Positions 1-5,022 of a stretch of DNA of 7,513 nt are shown piece after piece (position 1 is the stretch's first letter; each line of letters begins with the position of its first letter). A program made the translations under genes and the position numbers. The notes below the pieces were generated by a model. That model did not search any database. It had not been told where the DNA came from and saw only the letters and a list, made by a program, of their open reading frames with translations. The stretch covers positions 1 through 7,513 of the forward strand of contig JAHCKF010000165.1 of NCBI GenBank assembly GCA_026125925.1, read 5' to 3'. This DNA is from Pseudolabrys sp. GTDB taxonomy: Bacteria; Pseudomonadota; Alphaproteobacteria; Rhizobiales; Xanthobacteraceae.

Positions 1-1798
1 ACGTGCGCTCCGTATCCTCGAGCGAGGCGCCTTCCGGCAGATCGACCACCACGGACATTTCCGACTTGTTGTCGAAGGGCAGCAGCTTGACCGTCACGGT
101 CTCGGTGTAGAACAGCACGCAGACCGCGACCGTGGCGACGCCGACGCCGATGAGGAATTGCCAGGCGCGCCGGCGCGATTGCAGGATCGGCGTGGCGAAG
201 CGGCGGTAGAGCTGACCGAGGCGGCCTTCGCCATGCGCCGCGTCATGGCCGTGCAGCGCCGCGCCCTCCGGGTTGAGCTTCAGCATCAGCCATGGCGCGA
301 TCACCATGGCGACGAAGAACGAGAACAGCATCGCCGCCGAGGCGTTCGCCGGGATTGGCGCCATATACGGGCCCATCAGCCCGGAGACGAACAGCATCGG
401 CAACAGCGCCGCGACCACGGTGAGCGTCGCGACGATGGTCGGATTGCCGACCTCCGCCACGGCCTCAATGGCGGCCTGCAGGCGCGAGCGGCCGTCCTTC
501 ATCGCCCAGTGTCGGGCGATGTTCTCGACGACAACGATGGCGTCGTCGACCAGGATGCCGATGGAGAAGATCAGCGCGAACAGGCTGACGCGGTTGATGG
601 TGTAGCCCATCAGATTGGCGGCAAACATGGTCAGCAGGATCGTCGTCGGAATGACCACCGCGGTGACCAGCGCCTCGCGCCAGCCGATGGCGAAGGCGAT
701 CAGGATGACGATGGAGACGGTCGCGAGGCCAAGGTGGAAGAGCAGCTCGTTGGCTTTTTCGTTGGCGGTCTCGCCGTAGTCTCGCGTCACCGTCACCGTG
801 ACGTCCGGCGGCACCAGCCGGCCTTCGACGGTCTTGAGCCGCGCCAGCAGATGCTCGGCGACCACGACGGCATTGGCGCCGGAGCGCTTGGCGAAGGCGA
901 CACTAACGGCCGGCGTGCGCTCCCAGTTTCCGCCCTGTCCAGGCGTGTCCATCCAGACGCGATGCTCGACCGGGCTCGGACCGACAATGACAGTCGCAAC
1001 GTCGCGGACATAAACCGGGCGGTTGTCGCGCGTCGTCACCAGCAACAGCCCGACATCGGGTATGCCGTTCAGGGTCTGGCCCGCGGCGACGTCGCGCATG
1101 ATGCCAGTGTCGCGCACCTGGCCGGCGAGGAACGAGCGGTTGGCCTCGCGAACCTTGGCGACGAGCTGCTGCAGCGTCACGCCATAGAGCGCCAGCTTCT
1201 CCGAATCGGGCTCGACACGGATCTGCTCGGGGCCGCCGCCCGAAAGATACGTCAGGCCGACATCCTCGGTCTTTATCAGTTCGTACTGCAGTTCGCGCGC
1301 GACCTGGTAGAGATCCTTCTCGGTCCAGCGCGCCGCGGCGTTCGGCTTCGGCGACAGCGTCAGCACCACCGCGGCGACATCGTTGATGCCGCGCCCGACG
1401 ATCAGTGGCTCGGGGATGCCGACCGGAATGCGGTCGACATTGGCCTTGATCTTCTCGTGCACGCGCAGGATGGCGTTGTCGGCGCTGGTGCCAACCTTGA
1501 AGCGCGCCGTCACCATGACGCGGTCGTCCACGGTCTGGCTGTAGACGTGCTCGACGCCGTTGATGCCCTTGACGATGGACTCGAGCGGCTTGGTCACCAG
1601 TTCGACCGCGTCCGGGGCCTTCAGCCCATCCGCATTGATGCGGATATCGACCATCGGCACGCTGATCTGCGGCTCTTCCTCGCGCGGGATGGTGAGCAGC
1701 GCCAGCAGGCCGACGGCAAGCGCCGCCATCAGAAACAGCGGCGTCAGCGGCGAGCGGATCGTTGCCTGGGTCAGGCGTCCGGAAAGTCCGAGATTCAC
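1..1798 (-). CDS. RND efflux permease, HAE1/AcrB-like, N-terminal 599 residues (cut by left window edge)
   Basis: Inner-membrane proton-driven pump subunit of a tripartite RND efflux system; the gene runs off the left edge, so roughly the second half of a normal ~1,030-residue permease is missing. The GTG start at 1796-1798 overlaps the TGA of the fusion-protein gene (GTGA), a sign of translational coupling. Seen in the translation: TM1 at about residues 20-36, then PREEEPQISVP (38-48) opening the periplasmic porter domain, then a membrane block from about residue 350. TM4 carries GILVDDAIVVVEN, with Asp418-Asp419 at the place of the AcrB proton-relay pair Asp407/Asp408. The double Asp fits the HAE (hydrophobe/amphiphile) class; metal exporters of the CzcA class normally read differently here. 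The substrate cannot be told from sequence. No outer-membrane channel gene lies in the window. Position behind a BigR/SqrR-type repressor suggests induction by sulfide or persulfide (inference). Confidence 0.93.
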   Translation of the reverse strand, partial: MNLGLSGRLTQATIRSPLTPLFLMAALAVGLLALLTIPREEEPQISVPMVDIRINADGLKAPDAVELVTKPLESIVKGINGVEHVYSQTVDDRVMVTARFKVGTSADNAILRVHEKIKANVDRIPVGIPEPLIVGRGINDVAAVVLTLSPKPNAAARWTEKDLYQVARELQYELIKTEDVGLTYLSGGGPEQIRVEPDSEKLALYGVTLQQLVAKVREANRSFLAGQVRDTGIMRDVAAGQTLNGIPDVGLLLVTTRDNRPVYVRDVATVIVGPSPVEHRVWMDTPGQGGNWERTPAVSVAFAKRSGANAVVVAEHLLARLKTVEGRLVPPDVTVTVTRDYGETANEKANELLFHLGLATVSIVILIAFAIGWREALVTAVVIPTTILLTMFAANLMGYTINRVSLFALIFSIGILVDDAIVVVENIARHWAMKDGRSRLQAAIEAVAEVGNPTIVATLTVVAALLPMLFVSGLMGPYMAPIPANASAAMLFSFFVAMVIAPWLMLKLNPEGAALHGHDAAHGEGRLGQLYRRFATPILQSRRRAWQFLIGVGVATVAVCVLFYTETVTVKLLPFDNKSEMSVVVDLPEGASLEDTERT

Positions 1799-2784
1799 GG
1801 CAACACCAGCACGTCGCCGGATTTCAGGCCGGAGAGGATCTCGAGCGCATCGGGCATGTCGGGCCGCGGCTGCAAGCGGCCGCGCTGCACCGGCACGTCG
1901 ATCACCTCGCTGCCCTTGCGCAGGCGCGCATAGTCGACGCCGAAGCGCGTGATGATATAGGACGACGGCACGACGATGCTGTCGCGCTTGCCGGCCGAGA
2001 CCCAGACGCGGATGCGCTCGCCGACGAAATAATCGCCGAGCCCGGCGACCTTGGCGTCGGCGACGACGCGGCCGTCCTGGATCTGCGGATAGACGAGCTG
2101 GATGGTGCCGAATTTTGCACCATTGGCGCCGAGCTCGGCGCCATCGATGCGGATCGTGTCGCCGGTCTTCAGGGTAGTGGCGTGGCGCTCGGGAACGCGC
2201 AGACGCAGCACGAAATTCTTCTCGGCGATGCTCGCCACCGGCTCGCCGGGCAGAACGACCGCCCCGGCCGTCACCGGCACGGTGAGGACACGGCCGGCCG
2301 TCGGCGCCAGCACCTTGCCTTCGGCGAGCTGCTGCTCGACCACCGAGCGTTCGGCGATCTTGGAGCGGTGCATGTTGGTCGCGACATTGAACGCGGTCTG
2401 CGCCTGATCGAGATTGGTCTTTGGAATGGTGCCCTTGGCGAACAGGTCCTCGGCGCGCTTGAGATTGACGTCCGCCTGCGAGAGCTGCGCCTCGAGCCCG
2501 GCGATCTGGGCGTCGAGCGACTTCATCTGCAACACCAGCTTCTCGTCACCGACGGTGGCGACGACCTGGCCCTGCTTCACCTCGTCGCCATCCTTGACGT
2601 TGAGCTCGGCGACCGTGCCACCGATCCGCGCCCGCGCCGGCACGACATTCGCCGTCTCGACCGTGGCGAACACCGCCTTCTCGTCAGGCACCGCGCCCGG
2701 CGTGACGGTGAAGGTCTCAGCCGCCCAAGCAGACTGGGCGGAAAGCGCGAACAGCGCGGCGATGATCGTCGTGCGGCGTTTCAA
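1795..2784 (-). CDS. RND efflux periplasmic adaptor (membrane fusion protein)
   Basis: Periplasmic adaptor that joins the RND permease to an outer-membrane channel; 329 residues, somewhat shorter than AcrA-like proteins (~370-400). Residues 1-21 form a signal peptide: KRR, a hydrophobic stretch, and a probable signal peptidase I site after AWA. There is no lipobox Cys. A split biotinyl/lipoyl half-domain follows (ARIGGTVAELNVKDGDEVKQ, about 52-71), then a helical hairpin (AGLEAQLSQADVNLKRAEDL), the second lipoyl half (VLAPTAGRVLTVPVTAGAVV) and beta-barrel and membrane-proximal parts. The start is TTG (2782-2784). It is chosen because it begins the signal peptide exactly, an in-frame TGA lies a few codons upstream, no ATG or GTG start lies between, and a GGGGA stretch sits 8 bases before it. 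The gene lies 71 bases after the repressor gene and overlaps the permease by 4 bases, so the three form one probable operon. Confidence 0.93.
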   Translation of the reverse strand: MKRRTTIIAALFALSAQSAWAAETFTVTPGAVPDEKAVFATVETANVVPARARIGGTVAELNVKDGDEVKQGQVVATVGDEKLVLQMKSLDAQIAGLEAQLSQADVNLKRAEDLFAKGTIPKTNLDQAQTAFNVATNMHRSKIAERSVVEQQLAEGKVLAPTAGRVLTVPVTAGAVVLPGEPVASIAEKNFVLRLRVPERHATTLKTGDTIRIDGAELGANGAKFGTIQLVYPQIQDGRVVADAKVAGLGDYFVGERIRVWVSAGKRDSIVVPSSYIITRFGVDYARLRKGSEVIDVPVQRGRLQPRPDMPDALEILSGLKSGDVLVLP

Positions 2785-2790
2785 TGTCGT

Positions 2791-2833
2791 TGTCCCCGGA
2801 TCGGTAACTCAATATGTCCCCGGCGGACCGGGG
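2791..2833 (-). repeat. Repressor-adaptor gap: 6-bp hairpin and 9-bp direct repeat
   Basis: The gap between the repressor stop and the adaptor start holds an inverted repeat, CCCCGG (2818-2823) and CCGGGG (2828-2833) with a 4-base loop. It also holds a direct repeat TGTCCCCGG at 2791-2799 and 2815-2823. In the leftward mRNA each direct copy reads CCGGGGACA and is followed closely by a TTG: the downstream copy precedes the adaptor's TTG start, while the upstream copy is folded into the hairpin. No T-run follows the stem, so this is not a convincing intrinsic terminator. It could be a processing or stabilising hairpin that sets the repressor-to-pump ratio (inference). Confidence 0.45.
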
Positions 2834-2855
2834 CGGCTTTGACCTGTCGCAATTG

Positions 2856-3212
2856 CTATCTTTTGGTGCGGGAGACGCGTGCGGCTTTGCGTTTGACCGC
2901 CGGACGGCAATCGGGCGCGCAATAGATCCGGTACAGCGTTGCGATCACTTCGCGCGCCGGCTCGCTGCCGATCGAATACCAGACGGTCTGGCCGTCGCGG
3001 CGCGCTTCCACCAGCCCGTCTTTGCGCAACAGCGCGAGATGCTGCGAGACGGTCGAATCCCGGATGTCGAGCAGAGCCGCGAGTTCGCCGACCGAGCGTG
3101 CCTTCTCAATCAACTGACAGATGATGATGAGGCGATACGGATGTGCCAGCGCCTTGAGGAGTGCGCCCGCCTCGTCGGCCGCGGCCGTCATCTGGTCCAT
3201 TGGCGATTTCAT
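2856..3212 (-). CDS. ArsR-family persulfide-sensing repressor, BigR/SqrR/YgaV type
   Basis: Winged-helix dimeric repressor of 118 residues. The core reads LLKALAHPYRLIIICQL (18-34), SVGELAALLDI (40-50), recognition helix DSTVSQHLALLRKDGLVEAR (52-71), wing GQTVWYSI (74-81) and closing helix TLYRIYCAPDC (92-102). Cys32 and Cys98 lie 66 residues apart, the same spacing as Cys42/Cys108 of Xylella BigR and Cys41/Cys107 of Rhodobacter SqrR, where oxidation to a disulfide or tetrasulfide link releases DNA. The metal-binding ELCVCDL motif of arsenic sensors is absent. Cys102 and a basic tail (KRKAARVSRTKR) are extra. The open frame continues upstream to 3587, but that part is antisense to the DUF2892 gene. 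ATG 3212 is preferred because AAGG lies 5 bases upstream and the predicted transcript starts near 3231; ATG 3224 would leave almost no leader and no ribosome site. It leads the efflux arm and faces the SQR arm, so it probably represses both and itself. Confidence 0.9.
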   Translation of the reverse strand: MKSPMDQMTAAADEAGALLKALAHPYRLIIICQLIEKARSVGELAALLDIRDSTVSQHLALLRKDGLVEARRDGQTVWYSIGSEPAREVIATLYRIYCAPDCRPAVKRKAARVSRTKR

Positions 3213-3216
3213 TGCG

Positions 3217-3222
3217 ACCTTC
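3217..3222 (-). promoter_or_regulatory. Ribosome binding site deciding the repressor start
   Basis: On the minus strand GAAGGT stands just before ATG 3212, with AAGG 5 bases from the start codon. The alternative ATG at 3222-3224 overlaps this site and is preceded only by AT-rich promoter sequence, so the shorter 118-residue product is preferred. Confidence 0.55.
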
Positions 3223-3228
3223 ATATTG

Positions 3229-3260
3229 TATATTGCGAATATACGAATATTCGAATATAT
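3229..3260. promoter_or_regulatory. AT-rich operator of the BigR/SqrR-type repressor
   Basis: An AT-rich island in otherwise GC-rich DNA. It contains a perfect 12-bp palindrome ATATTCGAATAT (3247-3258), a second inverted repeat TATATT-GCG-AATATA (3229-3243), and three tandem 8-base units CGAATATA, CGAATATT, CGAATATA (3236-3259). The palindrome centres are about 16-17 bases apart, roughly one and a half helical turns. BigR and SqrR are known to bind AT-rich inverted repeats of this kind overlapping the promoters they control. That this repressor binds here is inferred from the match in type and position. Confidence 0.75.
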
Positions 3261-3261
3261 A
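3233..3261 (+). promoter_or_regulatory. Probable sigma-70 promoter of the DUF2892-SQR arm
   Basis: On the plus strand TTGCGA (3233-3238) is followed after 17 bases by TATATA (3256-3261); TATAGT (3258-3263) at 19 bases is an alternative -10. Both are weaker than the leftward promoter. The two promoters overlap almost completely, with the same palindrome in both spacers. The leader to the DUF2892 start would be about 100 bases. Confidence 0.45.
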
Positions 3262-3266
3262 GTCAA
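3238..3266 (-). promoter_or_regulatory. Probable sigma-70 promoter of the repressor-efflux operon
   Basis: On the minus strand TTGACT (3266-3261) is followed after exactly 17 bases by TATATT (3243-3238). Each box matches the consensus at five of six positions. The operator palindrome 3247-3258 lies wholly in the spacer, so bound repressor would block polymerase. The transcript would begin near 3231, about 19 bases before ATG 3212. Confidence 0.6.
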
Positions 3267-3369
3267 TGCCGGCAATCGTTCCAGAGCGTCGTTCTCGGGA
3301 GCGCCGGCCGAAAAACACCCGTCGGGCAAGGGGTTTTCCGATGTGAACAGGGCCCGGAAGGGACAACCC

Positions 3370-3594
3370 ATGACCATCGACCGCGCCGTCTTCGCCATGG
3401 CGGGCACCATGATCCTCGTCAGCCTCGTGCTGGCGCATTTCGTCAGCCCGTACTGGCTGCTGCTGACCGCCTTCGTCGGCCTGAACCTGCTGCAATCGGC
3501 CTTCACCGGCTTCTGTCCGGCCGCCACCGTCTTCGGAAAGCTCGGGTTGAAGCCCGGCGCCGCTTTCGCCTGCGGCATGCCGGCCAAGCGCTAG
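3370..3594 (+). CDS. DUF2892 (YgaP-type) small inner-membrane protein
   Basis: A 74-residue protein with two predicted membrane helices, about residues 7-24 (VFAMAGTMILVSLVLAHF) and 28-46. These are followed by the family signature FTGFCPAATVFGKLG (45-59), with Cys49 in GFCPA and a second Cys68 near the end. The family matches the membrane part of E. coli YgaP, where it is fused to a rhodanese that handles sulfane sulfur and is controlled by the BigR homologue YgaV; here the rhodanese is absent. The molecular function is not established; a membrane-side partner for sulfur transfer near SQR is inference. ATG 3370 is chosen over upstream in-frame starts because GGAAGGG (3356-3362) lies 7 bases before it and the upstream frame runs antisense through the repressor gene. 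It is the first gene of the rightward arm, 140 bases before SQR. Confidence 0.85.
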   Translation: MTIDRAVFAMAGTMILVSLVLAHFVSPYWLLLTAFVGLNLLQSAFTGFCPAATVFGKLGLKPGAAFACGMPAKR

Positions 3595-3609
3595 CCCTAT
3601 CGAAACACC

Positions 3610-3631
3610 GCCGGCCGCAATGGCGGCCGGC
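3610..3631 (+). repeat. 9-bp GC-rich stem-loop after the DUF2892 gene
   Basis: GCCGGCCGC (3610-3618), loop AATG, GCGGCCGGC (3623-3631) form a perfect 9-bp stem 15 bases after the DUF2892 stop. The following bases (TGATCAAGATC) are not a T-run, so it is an unlikely intrinsic terminator. It may be a partial terminator or an mRNA-stabilising hairpin between DUF2892 and SQR. Confidence 0.55.
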
Positions 3632-3642
3632 TGATCAAGATC

Positions 3643-3664
3643 AAGGCGCCGTCGAAGGCGCCGT
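3643..3664. repeat. Short tandem direct repeat upstream of SQR
   Basis: AAGGCGCCGT occurs at 3643-3652 and 3655-3664, a 12-base period. Each copy contains the palindrome GGCGCC, so the pair can also fold as a 6-bp stem with a 6-base loop. An AT-rich stretch follows (TTCGAATTAAAAAAC, 3666-3680). The rest of the 140-base DUF2892-SQR gap holds no further gene. Confidence 0.4.
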
Positions 3665-3724
3665 GTTCGAATTAAAAAACAAGAGGCGGCCACCGCGCGG
3701 GACGCGGATGATGCTTCAACAGCC

Positions 3725-3730
3725 GGAGGA
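3725..3730 (+). promoter_or_regulatory. Strong ribosome binding site of SQR
   Basis: GGAGGA, with the GGAGG core 5 bases before ATG 3735, is the best ribosome site in the window. It decides the start against the in-frame ATGs at about 3708 and 3711, which would add nine or ten residues with no site of their own. Confidence 0.8.
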
Positions 3731-3734
3731 AGTC

Positions 3735-5012
3735 ATGGCTCATATCGTCGTGCTCGGAGGCGGAATCGGCGGCGTGTCCTGCGCCTATGAACTCAAGCAG
3801 GCAATTCGTTCCGGAGACAAAGTCACGCTCGTCTCGAACAAGCCGTTCTTTCAGTTCACGCCGTCCAATCCCTGGGTCGCCGTCAAGTGGCGCAAGAAGG
3901 ACGACATCATCGTCGACCTCGCCGAGACGCTGCCGCGCCATGGCGTCGCCTTCAACGGCGCCGGCGCCGCGCGCGTGCACCCGGGCGAGAACCGCGTCGA
4001 GCTCGGCGACGGCTCGTCGCTGAGCTACGATTATCTGGTGGTCGCGACCGGCCCCGAACTCGCCTTCGACGAAATCGAAGGCCTCGGCCCGAACGGCAAT
4101 ACGCAGTCGGTCTGCGACGTCGATCACGCGGTAAGCGCCAACGCGCGCTGGGAGGCGTTCTGCAAGGATCCCGGCCCGATCGTCGTGGGCGCGGTGCAGG
4201 GTGCCTCATGTTACGGGCCGGCCTACGAATTCGCGATGATCATGGACGCCGACCTGCGTCAGCGCCGCATCCGCGACAAGGTGCCGATGACCTTCGTCAC
4301 CGCCGAGCCCTATATCGGCCATCTCGGCGTCGGAGGAATCGGCGACACCAAGGGCCTGCTGGAATCAGCGATGCGCCAGCGCCACATCAAGTGGGTCACC
4401 AACGCCAAGGTCGACAAGGTCGAGCCCGGCAAAGTGCAAGCGACCGAGCTCGACGACGACGGCAAGGTAAAGAAGACTCACGAGCTGCCGTTCAAGTTCT
4501 CGATGCTGCTGCCGGCGTTTCGCGGCATCCCCGCCCTGCGCGACATCGAGGGCCTCGCCAACCCGCGCGGCTTCATCCTCGTCGACAAGTATCAGCGCAA
4601 CGCCAAATATCCCAACGTGTTCGGCGTCGGCGTCTGTATCGCCATTCCGCCGCTCGAGCCGACCCCGGTGCCGGTCGGCGTGCCGAAGACGGGATTCATG
4701 ATCGAGTCGATGGTGACGGCGACCGCGCTCAATATCGGCCAGTTGCTGCGGGGCGAACAGCCGACGCACGAGGCGACGTGGAACGCCATCTGCCTCGCCG
4801 ACTTCGGCGATTCCGGCGTCGCCTTCGTTGCCATGCCGCAAAACCCGCCGCGCAACGTCAACTGGGCGTCGAGCGGCCGCTGGGTCCACCTCGCCAAGAT
4901 CGCCTTCGAGAAGTACTTCCTGCGCAAAGTGCGGATCGGCGCCACCGAGCCCTATTACGAGCGCGCGGTGATGCGCATGCTGGATATCGGCAAGATCAAG
5001 GAGCCGGTGTAG
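3735..5012 (+). CDS. sqr: Sulfide:quinone oxidoreductase (FAD-dependent)
   Basis: Membrane-bound flavoprotein of 425 residues that oxidises sulfide to polysulfide or persulfide and passes the electrons to the quinone pool. The protein opens with the dinucleotide-binding motif VVLGGGIGGVSCAYEL (5-20). It continues with FFQFTPSNPWVAV (38-50), the YDYLVVATGPEL segment (98-109) and the FAD-contacting KYPNVFGVGVCIAIPP (291-306), then PVPVGVPKTGFMIESM (311-326). The three catalytic cysteines are present at Cys127 (SVCDVD), Cys159 (GASCYGPAYE) and Cys353 (AICLADFG). These numbers equal those known for Rhodobacter capsulatus SQR (127, 159, 353), which argues for a type I-like, fully active enzyme. 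The C-terminal part (WVHLAKIAFEKYFLRKVRIG, 383-402) looks amphipathic and fits the membrane-anchoring helices. No signal peptide is present, as expected. It is probably co-transcribed with DUF2892. Flavocytochrome c sulfide dehydrogenase is less likely, since its Tat signal and cytochrome partner are missing. Confidence 0.95.
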   Translation: MAHIVVLGGGIGGVSCAYELKQAIRSGDKVTLVSNKPFFQFTPSNPWVAVKWRKKDDIIVDLAETLPRHGVAFNGAGAARVHPGENRVELGDGSSLSYDYLVVATGPELAFDEIEGLGPNGNTQSVCDVDHAVSANARWEAFCKDPGPIVVGAVQGASCYGPAYEFAMIMDADLRQRRIRDKVPMTFVTAEPYIGHLGVGGIGDTKGLLESAMRQRHIKWVTNAKVDKVEPGKVQATELDDDGKVKKTHELPFKFSMLLPAFRGIPALRDIEGLANPRGFILVDKYQRNAKYPNVFGVGVCIAIPPLEPTPVPVGVPKTGFMIESMVTATALNIGQLLRGEQPTHEATWNAICLADFGDSGVAFVAMPQNPPRNVNWASSGRWVHLAKIAFEKYFLRKVRIGATEPYYERAVMRMLDIGKIKEPV

Positions 5013-5022
5013 CGGGCGCGCC

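Noticed and set aside
158..1933. Long plus-strand open frame of 591 codons
   Set aside because: It is antisense to the RND permease, rich in Arg, Asp, His and Gln as expected for a shadow frame in GC-rich DNA, and shows no known motif.
2856..3212. Arsenic or metal sensor function for the ArsR-family protein
   Set aside because: The helix at SVGELAALLDI has no cysteines, so the ELCVCDL metal motif is absent, while the BigR/SqrR cysteine pair is present.
3610..3631. Intrinsic terminator after DUF2892
   Set aside because: The stem is strong but no T-run follows, and SQR needs read-through unless it has its own promoter.
3666..3674. TTCGAATTA as a second repressor site before SQR
   Set aside because: Only the core TTCGAAT is shared with the operator, without flanking AT-rich dyads; TTCGAA also occurs inside the dehydratase gene near 6004, so chance is sufficient.
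2814..3734. Upstream extension of the SQR frame
   Set aside because: It crosses the repressor gene, the operator and DUF2892 in the wrong frame; SQR begins at 3735 behind GGAGGA with its FAD motif at residue 5.
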